Shown: positions 17,610 to 26,415, counted from the first letter of the stretch. The stretch is 64,000 nt of DNA from an uncultured Prevotellaceae bacterium (GCA_947166305.1 CAMVDV010000007.1:1-64000), one strand, 5' to 3'. The notes: a model not told the origin generated them from the letters alone. Numbers and translations are program-made.

Positions 17610-18482
17610 ATGAAGAAAACGTGGGGAATGACCGAAGGCGCAATTGTCTGTTGTGGAATTGTGGCAGGGGGAATGCTCTTGCAACTGCTTGCCGGACCTG
17701 TGCAATGGGACGCCATGGCGTGGCCTCTCAATGTCGTTGTGCTGGCAATGATGTTGGTCGGCATGACATTGATGCACCTATGCCGCGGCAGGGTGCGCCT
17801 CTTCCGATGGATGGCAACGTTGCAAGCCGGCATACCTGCAATGTTGACGTGCGCCATGCTGACCATTCTGATGGGAGTGACCAGACAAACACCATCGGGG
17901 CACGTCCCTACCGACCCAATAGGCATCACTTCGATGCTAAGCTTCTGGCCTTTTGTCCTTTCTTACGTTTGGCTCATGCTGCTGGTGGGCATGGTGTGCC
18001 TTACAAGGCTCGGCCATCCCTCTTGGCGCAACCTTCTCTTCCTGGTCAATCACTTGGGCATCTTCATTGCCCTCGTGTGCGGCACGTTGGGCAACGCCGA
18101 TATGCAGCGCCTCTTCATGACCGTGGAGGAAGGCACAACGGAGTGGCGTGCCGTGGATTCGCGCCACAGAGTCCACGAGCTTCCTGTTGCCATCGAGCTC
18201 CATGACTTCGCGATTATTGAGTCCCCGACGATGCCTGTCTATGCTTCGGACGTGACGGTTTACACGAAGAAAGGGCTTGTCGTGCGCGACACCATCAAGG
18301 TGAACAAGCCCCTCGCAGTGAGAGGGTGGAAGATATATCAGTATAGTTACGACGAAGCGAAGGGGAAGGAGAGCCGCATCAGCGTCTTTGAGCTGGTGCG
18401 CGACCCGTGGCTTCCCTATGTTTACCTCGGCATTTTCATGATGCTCGCGGGGGCTGTATTAAATTGGTTAGTGAGAAGATGA
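17610..18482 (+). CDS. ResB-like cytochrome c maturation protein
   Basis: 290 residues with several N-terminal membrane helices, one near 140-165 and one at the C-terminus. The soluble part (VHELPVAIELHDFAIIESP .. VNKPLAVRGWKIYQYSYDE) is the typical ResB/CcsB segment. ResB with CcsA forms the system II haem lyase that attaches haem to c-type cytochromes outside the inner membrane. Shorter than full ResB, as usual in Bacteroidales, where the pair often sits beside nrfHA; those genes are absent here. Its stop overlaps the start of the next gene (ATGA), so the two are translationally coupled. Confidence 0.85.
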   Translation: MKKTWGMTEGAIVCCGIVAGGMLLQLLAGPVQWDAMAWPLNVVVLAMMLVGMTLMHLCRGRVRLFRWMATLQAGIPAMLTCAMLTILMGVTRQTPSGHVPTDPIGITSMLSFWPFVLSYVWLMLLVGMVCLTRLGHPSWRNLLFLVNHLGIFIALVCGTLGNADMQRLFMTVEEGTTEWRAVDSRHRVHELPVAIELHDFAIIESPTMPVYASDVTVYTKKGLVVRDTIKVNKPLAVRGWKIYQYSYDEAKGKESRISVFELVRDPWLPYVYLGIFMMLAGAVLNWLVRR

Positions 18483-19252
18483 TAGATTGGAACGACCTTT
18501 GGCTTTTTGCCTTGCCTGCGTTGGTCTGCTGGACGTTGGCCTCGCTGCTTTCCCTCAGGGGGAAGTGGCAGGGACTGGTCTATGTTTCGGCCATCGGGGG
18601 CTTGATAATTTTCGGTGCCTACATTGCCTTGATGTGGATATCGCTGGGGCATCCGCCTCTCAGGACGATGGGTGAGACGCGACTCTGGTATTCCTTTTTC
18701 CTGCCACTGGTGGGCCTTATCACCTACGCCCGCTGGCATTATCGCTGGATTCTCCTGTTCAGCACGATGCTCAGCACGGTGTTTGTCTGCGTAAACCTCT
18801 TTAAGCCGGAAATCCACAGCAGGACGTTGATGCCGGCCTTGCAGAGCCCTTGGTTCGCACCGCACGTCATTGTCTATATGTTCGCCTACGCCACGACGGG
18901 TGCAGCCACGCTGATGGCGCTTTGGCAACTGCTCAGGAAGCAGGATCACCTCACGGCTATCGACAACCTGACGCGCGTGGGGCTGTCATTCCTGACCATC
19001 GGGATGCTCTTCGGAGCGCTGTGGGCAAAGGAAGCCTGGGGCACTTATTGGTCATGGGACCCTAAGGAGACTTGGGCAGCAGGCACTTGGCTTTGCTACC
19101 TTATATATATGCATCTGCGAAGCAGTCGCCCCCGGTCGATACGGTCTGCGCTGCTGTGGCTGCTCGTCTGCTTCGTCTGCCTGCAGATGTGCTGGTGGGG
19201 CATCAACTATCTTCCCTCTGCGCAGGGCATGAGCGCGCATACTTACAATTGA
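18479..19252 (+). CDS. ccsA: CcsA-like haem export and cytochrome c assembly protein
   Basis: 257 residues and about eight membrane helices. The tryptophan-rich WWD haem-handling motif is present as WGTYWSWDPKETWAA near 185, and candidate haem-ligand histidines lie in the flanking loops (PWFAPHVIVYMFAY). The start at 18479 is chosen because it overlaps the ResB stop by four bases; the more upstream frame start at 18407 lies inside ResB. Partner of ResB in the system II pathway. Followed after 23 bp by a porin-like gene. Confidence 0.9.
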   Translation: MIDWNDLWLFALPALVCWTLASLLSLRGKWQGLVYVSAIGGLIIFGAYIALMWISLGHPPLRTMGETRLWYSFFLPLVGLITYARWHYRWILLFSTMLSTVFVCVNLFKPEIHSRTLMPALQSPWFAPHVIVYMFAYATTGAATLMALWQLLRKQDHLTAIDNLTRVGLSFLTIGMLFGALWAKEAWGTYWSWDPKETWAAGTWLCYLIYMHLRSSRPRSIRSALLWLLVCFVCLQMCWWGINYLPSAQGMSAHTYN

Positions 19253-19275
19253 AACAGCATATAACAAACCAATCA

Positions 19276-20631
19276 ATGAAAAAAATCATAATCCCTATTT
19301 TGGCAGCCTTGGCGATGACTGGCAATGCTCAGGAGACGCCCACGGCTCCCGACTACGGCGAATTCACTGTCGACGCACAGGTCCGTGCCCTCGGCGAGTT
19401 TCGCACCGGCCTTGGCAGTCCGAGCGAGGAGATTTCGCCTTCCAACTTCTTTGCCAACGACCGTGTGCGCCTTTCCTTCGGGTGGGAACGCAAGAACATC
19501 AGCCTGAAAATCTCCGCCCAGCACACCGGACATTGGCAGGATGCGGCCCACAAGTATCTTTCCGGCAACATCGCCCTGCACGAGGCTTGGGCCAAGATGA
19601 CGTTCGGCAAGGGCTTTTTTGCTCAGGTGGGACGCCAGGAACTGTCCTTCGACGACGAGCGACTCTTCGGCACTCACGACTGGGCTCCCACTGGCCGTGC
19701 CCACGATGCCTTGCGCCTGGGATGGAGCAACGAACGCCACCAGCTGCAGGCCATAGCAAGCTTCAACCAGACGGCCGACGTGGTGGACGACATCAACTAC
19801 TACGACCCCTCGGCCACGGAAAGGAAGCTCTACAAGAACATGCAGACGCTGTGGTATCACCTCGGCTCTCCCTGGCAGGCTTTCCAAATCAGCTTCCTCT
19901 TCACGAACCAGGGCGTGAGCAGCGAAAACGGCGGCGGCACGAACTTTATGCAGACGTTCGGCACCTACATGGACTACTCCGTGCGCAAGTTCTTCCTCGA
20001 CCTTTCGCTCTACTATCAGACAGGCAAGGACCGGATGGACACCGACGTGCGTGCCTTCATGATGGGCGCCGACATGGGATGGCACCTGTCGCCCAAGTGG
20101 ACACTGACTTTCGGAGACGACTACATGAGCGGCAGCGACGGGATGCCAGGCACTAACCGTACGTTCAACCTCCTCTATGGATCGCACCACAACTTCCTCG
20201 GTTCGATGGACTACTTCGGTTTCGGTGCACTGCCGACCTACGGCCTGAACGACCTCCATGTGCAGACCGCGGCCAAGTTCAGCCCTAAGGTGGACATGAA
20301 CATGGGTGTCCATTGGTTTGCCACGGCCCGCCGTATCAACGACTACCTCAAGGATCCTACGGAGCACATCACCGACCCTCTGAAGATAAGGCTCATGGAT
20401 CAGTACAACGGGCAGCACCGTTTCTCGCAAAGCCTGGGCGGGGAGATTGACATCGACGTGGCCTACCGCCCGTGGAAGGACGTCACGCTGCGTGCAGGCT
20501 ACAGCATGATGGTGGCATCGGAGTCGATGCAGCTCCTCAAGGGAGCCGACGCAGCCACCATCCACAACTGGGGTTGGCTGAGCTTCGACATCAATCCCAC
20601 CGTCTTCTCCACGCGCCACCGCAGGCAGTGA
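19276..20631 (+). CDS. Outer-membrane beta-barrel protein, alginate-export/porin type
   Basis: 451 residues with a signal peptide (MKKIIIPILAALAMTGNAQ) and many alternating amphipathic strands (FFAQVGRQELSFDDERLFGTHDW, then LRLGWSNE). The phrase GRQELSFDDERLFG is typical of the alginate_exp barrel family. Such proteins are outer-membrane channels of varied specificity. Its place after ResB/CcsA may reflect a respiratory role such as substrate entry; that is inference. Its stop is 3 bp before a 22-bp repeat array. Confidence 0.8.
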   Translation: MKKIIIPILAALAMTGNAQETPTAPDYGEFTVDAQVRALGEFRTGLGSPSEEISPSNFFANDRVRLSFGWERKNISLKISAQHTGHWQDAAHKYLSGNIALHEAWAKMTFGKGFFAQVGRQELSFDDERLFGTHDWAPTGRAHDALRLGWSNERHQLQAIASFNQTADVVDDINYYDPSATERKLYKNMQTLWYHLGSPWQAFQISFLFTNQGVSSENGGGTNFMQTFGTYMDYSVRKFFLDLSLYYQTGKDRMDTDVRAFMMGADMGWHLSPKWTLTFGDDYMSGSDGMPGTNRTFNLLYGSHHNFLGSMDYFGFGALPTYGLNDLHVQTAAKFSPKVDMNMGVHWFATARRINDYLKDPTEHITDPLKIRLMDQYNGQHRFSQSLGGEIDIDVAYRPWKDVTLRAGYSMMVASESMQLLKGADAATIHNWGWLSFDINPTVFSTRHRRQ

Positions 20632-20634
20632 CAA

Positions 20635-20678
20635 CGCCGCACGCGACGTTTGGCATCGCCGCACGCGGAGATTGCGGA
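20635..20678. repeat. 22-bp array, GC-rich type (2 units)
   Basis: Units at 20635 and 20657 both begin CGCCGCACGCG; a degenerate third (CGCACCACAGAGCG) may follow. The array begins three bases after the stop codon of the barrel protein. Confidence 0.85.
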
Positions 20679-20735
20679 CGCACCACAGAGCGTCACGACA
20701 GAAAGCGAGTTTTAACTCTAAACATTGAACATAAA

Positions 20736-21056
20736 ATGGTAAAGCACATCATTCTGTGGAAGCTTCGCGAAGAGCTTTCACCCGAAGAGAAAGAACGCGC
20801 CAAGCAGGACATCAAGGCCGGACTGGAAGGCCTTGCCGGGCGAATACCGGGGCTCTTGGGCATCAAAGTGAACGTGGACGGACGGCTCGACACGTCGAAT
20901 GCCGACGTCATGCTCGACAGTACCTTCACCGATGCCGACGCCCTCCGCGCCTACGCCGTGCATCCCGAGCACGTCAGGGTGGCCGACGGCAAGGTAAGGC
21001 CCTTCACTTGCCAGCGCACATGCCTCGACTTCGAGACGGACGAAATACCGTCGTGA
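20736..21056 (+). CDS. Dabb-family (stress-responsive A/B barrel) protein
   Basis: 106 residues. MVKHIILWKLRE at the start and the strand pattern ending in VRPFTCQRTCLDFE match the dimeric alpha/beta barrel (Dabb) family, small cytoplasmic proteins of mostly unknown function. The ATG at 20736 is chosen because it gives the family N-terminus and lies beyond the repeat array. It precedes rmlA by 48 bp; possible joint transcription without a known functional tie. Confidence 0.85.
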   Translation: MVKHIILWKLREELSPEEKERAKQDIKAGLEGLAGRIPGLLGIKVNVDGRLDTSNADVMLDSTFTDADALRAYAVHPEHVRVADGKVRPFTCQRTCLDFETDEIPS

Positions 21057-21104
21057 CGCATCAACATCATCCCGATACAACGAAACAAACAAAAATCAAC
21101 AACT

Positions 21105-22013
21105 ATGAAAGGAATCGTTTTGGCAGGAGGCTCGGGAACGCGCCTCTATCCCATCACCAAGGGAATCAGCAAGCAACTCATGCCCATCTACGACAAGCCG
21201 ATGATCTACTACCCCATCAGCGTGCTTATGTTAGCCGGCATCCGCGAAATCCTCATCATCTCCACGCCCTTCGACTTGCCCGGCTTCAAGCGTCTGCTGG
21301 GCGACGGCAGCGATTACGGCGTGAGCTTCACCTATGCCGAGCAACCCTCGCCCGACGGACTGGCTCAGGCCTTCACCATCGGCGCCGACTTCATTGGCTC
21401 GGACAGCGCATGCCTCGTCCTGGGCGACAACATCTTCCAGGGCAACGGCTTCAGCAAAATGCTCCGCGAGGCCGTACGCACTGCCGAGCAGGACAAGAAG
21501 GCCACCGTCTTCGGCTACTGGGTGAACGATCCCGAGCGATACGGCGTGGCCGAGTTCGACAAGCAAGGCAACTGCCTGAGCATAGAGGAGAAGCCTGAGC
21601 ACCCGAAGAGCAACTATGCCGTCGTAGGCCTCTACTTCTACCCCAACAAGGTGGTGGACGTGGCGCGGAACATCAAGCCCAGCGCACGCGGAGAGTACGA
21701 GATTACCACCGTCAACCAGCAGTTCCTTGCCGACGGCGAACTGAAGGTGCAGACGCTCGGGCGCGGCTTTGCCTGGCTCGACACGGGCACCTTCGACTCC
21801 CTCTCCGAGGCTTCCACCTACATCGAAGTGCTCGAGAAGCGCCAAGGCCTGAAGGTGGGCTGTCTGGAAGGCATCGCCTTCCGCAAGGGATGGATTGACG
21901 AAGAGCGGATGCGCCAGTTGGCTCAGCCCATGCTCAAGAACCAATACGGCCAATACCTGCTCAAGGTCATCGACGACGTCAGGCGCTACGGCACCGACTC
22001 CGAAGAACTCTGA
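21105..22013 (+). CDS. rmlA: Glucose-1-phosphate thymidylyltransferase
   Basis: 302 residues, the expected length. The nucleotidyltransferase signature [16 protein letters not shown] is at the N-terminus, followed by [25 protein letters not shown] near 105, [19 protein letters not shown] near 165 and [10 protein letters not shown] near 225. It makes dTDP-glucose, the first step to dTDP-rhamnose. rmlB, rmlC and rmlD are not adjacent, so the pathway is split in this genome or serves another dTDP sugar. Confidence 0.95.
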   Translation: MKGIVLAGGSGTRLYPITKGISKQLMPIYDKPMIYYPISVLMLAGIREILIISTPFDLPGFKRLLGDGSDYGVSFTYAEQPSPDGLAQAFTIGADFIGSDSACLVLGDNIFQGNGFSKMLREAVRTAEQDKKATVFGYWVNDPERYGVAEFDKQGNCLSIEEKPEHPKSNYAVVGLYFYPNKVVDVARNIKPSARGEYEITTVNQQFLADGELKVQTLGRGFAWLDTGTFDSLSEASTYIEVLEKRQGLKVGCLEGIAFRKGWIDEERMRQLAQPMLKNQYGQYLLKVIDDVRRYGTDSEEL

Positions 22014-22039
22014 CAGCCAAGCCACATAGGGCCTATATG

Positions 22040-22105
22040 CCCTATAAGGCCCACATGCCTCATTCGGCCTATTCAGCCTATTCGGCCCATTAGGCTCATA
22101 GGCCA
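22040..22105. repeat. Degenerate 9-bp tandem repeat
   Basis: Units of GGCCTATTC, AGCCTATTC, GGCCCATTA and GGCTCATAG type follow each other between rmlA and its terminator. It belongs to the class of short-period degenerate repeats seen elsewhere in the window. Confidence 0.75.
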
Positions 22106-22111
22106 AAAAGC

Positions 22112-22143
22112 AGGGCACACCCACAGCGGGTGTGCCCTTTTTT
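22112..22143 (+). terminator. Intrinsic terminator after rmlA
   Basis: An 11-bp GC-rich stem (AGGGCACACCC with its complement, 5-base loop, 22112-22138) is followed by a T-run. It separates rmlA from the convergent minus-strand cluster and might act both ways. Confidence 0.9.
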
Positions 22144-22176
22144 AATGCGAGAGCCCTTCTTATGAAAGGGGAGGCC

Positions 22177-23391
22177 TCAAGGCCCTTGCTTGATGCTGGC
22201 CGAGACAACGGCCGTCCCAGACTTTTCGTATGTGCCGTCCACCCTGATGCCTCGCGAGCCGGAGCCTGTGTTGGCCACGCGCACCGTGCCCGCCGTGACG
22301 TAGAGATTGCCTTTCACTCTGATGCCAGCGCAGCGCGTCTCTTCCTCAGTGATGGGGTCTTCGTACATGTCGCCCGTGGCGCGTATCTGGATGAGCGTCG
22401 GGTTGTTGTCCTCATTGATGGTGAGGTTGCCCGCCACCTGAATGCCTCGGCTGCCGGCACCGCTGGCCGTGATGTTGAACGTGCCGCCGCTGATGACCAT
22501 GTCGGCCGGAGCCTTTATGCCCTTCGTGTCGTCGGCTGCCGCAGCAATGGTGAGGCTTCCGCCGTTGATGAAGGTCAGTCCGTTGTTTTCTTTGTCAGGG
22601 TCAGGCGTCACATCGTCGTCGAGAGTCTTTATCTCCACCTGTATGCCGTCGCCCATCTGCCCGCTGATGTTCAGCGTGCCGCCGTTCATCTTGAAGTATT
22701 GGCCGATGTGCATGGCATCGGAGGCAGCACCATTGACGGTGATGCGGCCCGTGCTCTTCTTCAGCAGCAGGTACTCCTTGGTGGCAATGCCGTGCTTTGC
22801 GTTGCCCGTCACCGTGAGCGAACCGCCGCCGCTCACTTCCAGGTGCCCCTTGCAGTAGAGGGCTGCCTTCTGCAATCCCCCGGCCATGTCGGCCAGCACG
22901 TTCTCCGTGCCGTTCACAAGGATGAGGTCGACGCGCTTGCCGCACTGGATGTCGATGGCCGCACCGCGCTGGCTTACCAGGTTGACACCGTTGAGATAGA
23001 ACTTACACTTGAGCGGTCCGTCGTAGGTGAGCGAGCCGTCAGGACTCTCGCCCTGCACCACGAACTCCAGCTCGTCCGCCGTGTTCGTGCTCACCAAGTT
23101 GACATGGGCCGCATCCACGCTGGCTGTCACGCCAGGCGCATGGCCCAGGTCCACCATCGCCGTGTCGCCCGCAAAGGTGACGCTCACGGTGTGAATGACT
23201 TTGATGCTGTCCACCGTGCTCACACTAAAGGTGTTGTCGCCCACGGTGAGGGTCTCGCCGTCGTCCGAGACCAGCAGTTCGGAGGTGGTGAAGCGTTGGC
23301 TATCCTCACCACTCCAGATGCGTATCTGCTCCTGAGCCAGCATTGTGTCGGCACAAGCCAAGAGCAGAGAGCAGAGAAATACTTTCCTCAT
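22177..23391 (-). CDS. Secreted Cthe_2159-type carbohydrate-binding domain protein
   Basis: 404 residues with a signal peptide (MRKVFLCSLLLACADTMLAQ). After a short start domain (VSTVDSIKVIH) comes a repetitive beta-solenoid-like region with GVNLVSQRGAAIDIQCGK, GGGSLTVTGNAKHGIATK, GGTLNISGQMGDGIQ, GGSLTIAAAADDTKGIKA and GGTFNITASGAGSRGI. These Gly/Asp/Ile-rich rungs match the carbohydrate-binding domain family typified by Cthe_2159, which binds calcium and acidic polysaccharide. It is the last gene of the VTC-DUF4956-DUF2490 cluster, a neighbourhood I recall in other bacteria too. Probably surface or periplasmic; ligand unknown. Confidence 0.85.
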   Translation of the reverse strand: MRKVFLCSLLLACADTMLAQEQIRIWSGEDSQRFTTSELLVSDDGETLTVGDNTFSVSTVDSIKVIHTVSVTFAGDTAMVDLGHAPGVTASVDAAHVNLVSTNTADELEFVVQGESPDGSLTYDGPLKCKFYLNGVNLVSQRGAAIDIQCGKRVDLILVNGTENVLADMAGGLQKAALYCKGHLEVSGGGSLTVTGNAKHGIATKEYLLLKKSTGRITVNGAASDAMHIGQYFKMNGGTLNISGQMGDGIQVEIKTLDDDVTPDPDKENNGLTFINGGSLTIAAAADDTKGIKAPADMVISGGTFNITASGAGSRGIQVAGNLTINEDNNPTLIQIRATGDMYEDPITEEETRCAGIRVKGNLYVTAGTVRVANTGSGSRGIRVDGTYEKSGTAVVSASIKQGP

Positions 23392-23445
23392 TGTCTTCTT
23401 TCGTTAGTTGATGTCTTCCGTAAGGGGGCTTTCCTGCCCGAACCC

Positions 23446-23901
23446 TTACTTCCTGACTTTGATTGTCTTCTCGCCCAGACGTACAACATAGACGCCTGCG
23501 GGCAGTCCCTCAAGGCTGATGTTGGCGCCCTTCTTCACGTTGGCGACGCTCACCAGTGCCCCGTTTGTGCTAAAGACACGGAGCAGCCCGTCGCTTCCTA
23601 CAGCCAGTTTGCCCTCGCCGAAGGCCAGTTCGTCCGTCTGCTCGGGCAGTGCCTCGATAGCCGTAGCGTCGTCTGTCCAGCCGAACGTTATCTTTCCCAG
23701 AGCGGAGATGGGGATTGTGACGCTACCCTCGTCCGTCGTCACCACCATCTTGCTGTCCTCGAAGGAGATTCTCTGCACGATGGGCAACGGAATGATTTGC
23801 TCCGAGCCTGTAGTGCCAATGCTGATGGTCCTTGTGTCGTCGGCCATCATCGTGCCACCCAACATCATGAGAAGGGCAGCCAGAATGTTTCTTGTCTTCA
23901 T
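23446..23901 (-). CDS. Small secreted protein with surface-sorting-like tail
   Basis: 151 residues with a signal peptide (MKTRNILAALLMMLGGTMMA). The first part has IPLPIVQRISFEDSKMVV, a short motif often seen at the start of Bacteroidales secreted proteins; the end (GLLRVFSTNGALVSVANV..LPAGVYVVRLGEKTIKVRK) resembles a type IX-like C-terminal tail. It seems to be almost only an N-terminal motif joined to a tail, as if the middle were missing. It sits in the VTC cluster. Function unknown. Confidence 0.7.
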   Translation of the reverse strand: MKTRNILAALLMMLGGTMMADDTRTISIGTTGSEQIIPLPIVQRISFEDSKMVVTTDEGSVTIPISALGKITFGWTDDATAIEALPEQTDELAFGEGKLAVGSDGLLRVFSTNGALVSVANVKKGANISLEGLPAGVYVVRLGEKTIKVRK

Positions 23902-23965
23902 ACCTTAACTATTATATATATAATGTATATGTGTTTTGCAAATAACTCTGCGGGATGCGAGCGCA

Positions 23966-24835
23966 TCAGAAGCTGAATTTGTACCCTACGTTTATGGCGT
24001 GTCGCTTCTCATCCTGCCGCACGACCTCGTTATCCTCAATGTCATAGACATAGAAGGTGGCGATATATGCCAGGGACACCTCGTGCTTCTTGCGGAACTT
24101 ATAGGAGCATCCGGCACTGGCGCGCACCTTTTGGAGCAACATGTGGTCGCCTACGCTGACACTGTTGTGCGTCTCGGCCGAAACGAAGGGCGTGAAGGGG
24201 AAACGCTTCTTGTCGTACTCTATCTTTATGCGTGAGCGGAGCACCTGATCGGTGAGCCCCGGCTTCAGTTCCGACTCTTCCTCATAGGTATCTTCGGGCA
24301 CGATGTATTCAATTTCGTTCCAGTCTTCGTCGAAATCAAGGTGCTTCACATAGGTCGTACGGTATTTCTGTTTGGTGACATAGCGTGCCCTGCTGCGTGT
24401 CTGCTGATAGCGTTCGCGCAGAGAGACCTTGAGCCATCCCAGGAACTTCACGCTGCCCGTGGCCTCGGCGTAGAAGCGATGGCGCGGAAACCAGTACTGT
24501 GGCGTGAAATTATAACCGACGGTCCACTCGTCGTCGCCTTCCGTTCCTTCGTTCTTGTCCTTGCGTTTGTCCGGCCGGCAAGTGTAGAGGAAGTTATAAC
24601 CCACGCCGAGCTTGAGGAACTTGAAGGGCTTGTAGCTCGTGCTGAGCCCTGCCGAGAAGCGCGACTTGTTCTGGGCTCTGTACTCAAGGTCGAGCCCTAC
24701 GTCCCACTTCTTCGTGATGGACTTCTCCAACCCCAGTTCCGTCCAGACGCCCACGTCGTCGTCTTCCGCCATCATGCAAGGCACGAAGTGCGGAAGAAAA
24801 AGCAGCAGGGCAAGTAAGGGCAGGCGATGTTTCAT
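23966..24835 (-). CDS. DUF2490 family putative outer-membrane protein
   Basis: 289 residues with a signal peptide (MKHRLPLLALLLFLPHFVPCMMA) and a beta-strand-rich body ending in an aromatic residue (HAINVGYKFSF), as expected for an outer-membrane barrel. VGVWTELGLEKSITKKWDVGLDLEYR and QVLRSRIKIEYD are typical of DUF2490. Its start overlaps the end of the DUF4956 gene by four bases, which ties the two together. Possibly an outer-membrane channel or anchor for the cluster product. Confidence 0.8.
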   Translation of the reverse strand: MKHRLPLLALLLFLPHFVPCMMAEDDDVGVWTELGLEKSITKKWDVGLDLEYRAQNKSRFSAGLSTSYKPFKFLKLGVGYNFLYTCRPDKRKDKNEGTEGDDEWTVGYNFTPQYWFPRHRFYAEATGSVKFLGWLKVSLRERYQQTRSRARYVTKQKYRTTYVKHLDFDEDWNEIEYIVPEDTYEEESELKPGLTDQVLRSRIKIEYDKKRFPFTPFVSAETHNSVSVGDHMLLQKVRASAGCSYKFRKKHEVSLAYIATFYVYDIEDNEVVRQDEKRHAINVGYKFSF

Positions 24836-25548
24836 AGACGAGGCATCTTTGTCATTTCTTCAATACTGTTCCCACGGTCGGCAGGCTCGTCGTAGAAGAT
24901 GCGGATGAGGCAGGCATCCTTCAGGAAGTCCACGAGTCCTATCTCGATGCGGTCAATCTTCAGGCCCGTACGCTTCTCCAGGTCGGCGATAAGCTCGGCG
25001 CGTTTGTCGGGAGCGATGAGGCTTACGTTGTCATACTTAATATACTTGCTGCAGGAATTGCTCACGAGCTTGCTGCTCTCGAAGAGCCATGCCATGCCGA
25101 GGAATACGAGGTTGACGAAGACGATGGTGACGATGCCGAAGCCATCCCAGTAGTCTGCCTTGGGATGATACTCGGCCCGTCCGAGCGCATTCACCACGCT
25201 CAGGGCGATGAGCATGAAGAGATATGTCATCTCACGAATGGGCACAGCCTCCGTACGGAAGCGCATGATGCCGAAGATGGCGAACAGTCCCATGGCGGCA
25301 CCTATGTTCATGCCGTCGCCTTCCATCAGGCTTACGAGCAGGAAGATGCTCATGGACATGAGGATGAAGATGAACATATAGTCGCGTCGATGGCTTCGTG
25401 GGAAATAGAAGCAGCGCGCTATGAGTGTGACGGAGATGAGGTTGACCACAAAGCGCATCACCAGCGAGATGAAGTGCTGTGGGTCGAAGAGGGTGAGGCC
25501 TATCAGATTGCCCAGATCGTAGTTTATTTGCTGAAAGAATTCCATCAT
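24832..25548 (-). CDS. DUF4956 integral membrane protein
   Basis: 238 residues. About four membrane helices occupy residues 25-150, including FIFILMSMSIFLLVSLMEGDG and GLFAIFGIMRFRTEAVPIREMTYLF; the GIxRFRT(E) motif is the DUF4956 signature. A soluble C-terminal domain (about 170-238) follows. The family is often encoded beside VTC-domain polyphosphate polymerases, as here, suggesting a membrane partner for polyphosphate synthesis or transport. Lies 31 bp after the VTC gene and overlaps the DUF2490 gene by four bases. Confidence 0.88.
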   Translation of the reverse strand: MMEFFQQINYDLGNLIGLTLFDPQHFISLVMRFVVNLISVTLIARCFYFPRSHRRDYMFIFILMSMSIFLLVSLMEGDGMNIGAAMGLFAIFGIMRFRTEAVPIREMTYLFMLIALSVVNALGRAEYHPKADYWDGFGIVTIVFVNLVFLGMAWLFESSKLVSNSCSKYIKYDNVSLIAPDKRAELIADLEKRTGLKIDRIEIGLVDFLKDACLIRIFYDEPADRGNSIEEMTKMPRL

Positions 25549-25579
25549 AGGTTATTTGTTTTGCTTTATGTTTATTTCT

Positions 25580-26356
25580 TTATCCTTGTAGTCTTTGTCC
25601 GGCAAGCTTGCTGAATGTGACGAGCCGCTCGCGGAAGTTGTTCTTCTTGATGCCTTTGTTTGTCAGGACTGTGCCGATGCAGTATTTGCTGAAGCCGCTA
25701 GGCTTGATGCGGAGCTCGCGGAGGATGTCGAGCACAGGGCTGTAGACGTTGCCGTCACGTTTCAGCTCTACGATGACAAGCCCCCCGACGTTTGCGTCGC
25801 TGCCCGTCTCCAGGTTGTGGAACTGGACGTCGTAGTCGATGGTGAGGCGTTCGGTCTTGCCGTAGTTGACGAGCGTGATGCGGTGGAACTGGTTGCGGAC
25901 TGTGGGGTGGAGGTCTGCGAGGCTGAGTTTGACACGCTCTTGGAGGAACTCTTCATTGCCGTTCCCTCCCGTTATCTCCTGGCTTGGCACCTCCACTCTC
26001 TTCTTCTTCGTGCGGCCGTGATTGTTCTTCGTCTTCACCTCGAGGAAGGTGGTGTTGCTGTCCATGTAAGTGCGGACGCGCACCTTTTGCCTCGGGCTTC
26101 GGCCGTTGTGGTGTGTCAGATAGAAGATATGCCCTTCGGTGTCCCAGTACGTCGTCATGTAGTTTGCCACCATGCTTCCGTTGAGCAGCTGGGCATAGTA
26201 CTTTCCTTGCGCCAATTCCAACAGGCGGGCGAGCGTCTGCTTGTTGGTCACGAACTTTGTGTCCGTTCGGTTCATGAGACGTATCTCCTTCATTTCCTCC
26301 AGCGTGATGGGCTTCAGATTGGCAAGAAGAGCGTCTATGCGGGCGTCTATATCCAT
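25580..26356 (-). CDS. VTC-domain protein, candidate polyphosphate polymerase
   Basis: About 258 residues. The VTC fold is visible: MNRTDTKFVTNK near 29, YYAQLLNGSMVANYMTTYWD, KVRVRTYMDSNTTFLEVKTKNNHGR with basic and acidic tunnel residues, and the C-terminal GGLVIVELKRDG and SGFSKYCIGTV. VTC enzymes make inorganic polyphosphate from ATP in a tunnel lined by Lys/Arg, with a Glu metal ligand; such residues are present. The start at 26356 (MDIDARID) is preferred since the promoter lies at 26378; 26368 is an alternative. First gene of the minus-strand cluster. It lacks SPX and membrane domains; DUF4956 may supply the latter. Confidence 0.88.
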   Translation of the reverse strand: MDIDARIDALLANLKPITLEEMKEIRLMNRTDTKFVTNKQTLARLLELAQGKYYAQLLNGSMVANYMTTYWDTEGHIFYLTHHNGRSPRQKVRVRTYMDSNTTFLEVKTKNNHGRTKKKRVEVPSQEITGGNGNEEFLQERVKLSLADLHPTVRNQFHRITLVNYGKTERLTIDYDVQFHNLETGSDANVGGLVIVELKRDGNVYSPVLDILRELRIKPSGFSKYCIGTVLTNKGIKKNNFRERLVTFSKLAGQRLQG

Positions 26357-26377
26357 CTTTTTTTGCATTCTTCGGTA

Positions 26378-26385
26378 CAAATGTA
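26378..26385 (-). promoter_or_regulatory. -7 promoter for the VTC cluster
   Basis: CAAATGTA on the plus strand reads TACATTTG on the minus strand, about 20 bases before the VTC start codon, implying a very short leader. Confidence 0.6.
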
Positions 26386-26415
26386 GGTTTTTTTTCGTAA
26401 ATATGGACGTGTTGC

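Noticed and set aside
14667..17777. Open frame of 1036 codons on the minus strand
   Set aside because: It runs antisense to the GH3 gene, xth and part of ResB, all of which have strong family motifs on the plus strand. GC-rich codon usage creates long antisense frames.
22132..23976. Open frame of 614 codons on the plus strand
   Set aside because: Antisense to the Cthe_2159-type and small secreted protein genes, which have signal peptides and recognisable repeats; its own product has no family features.
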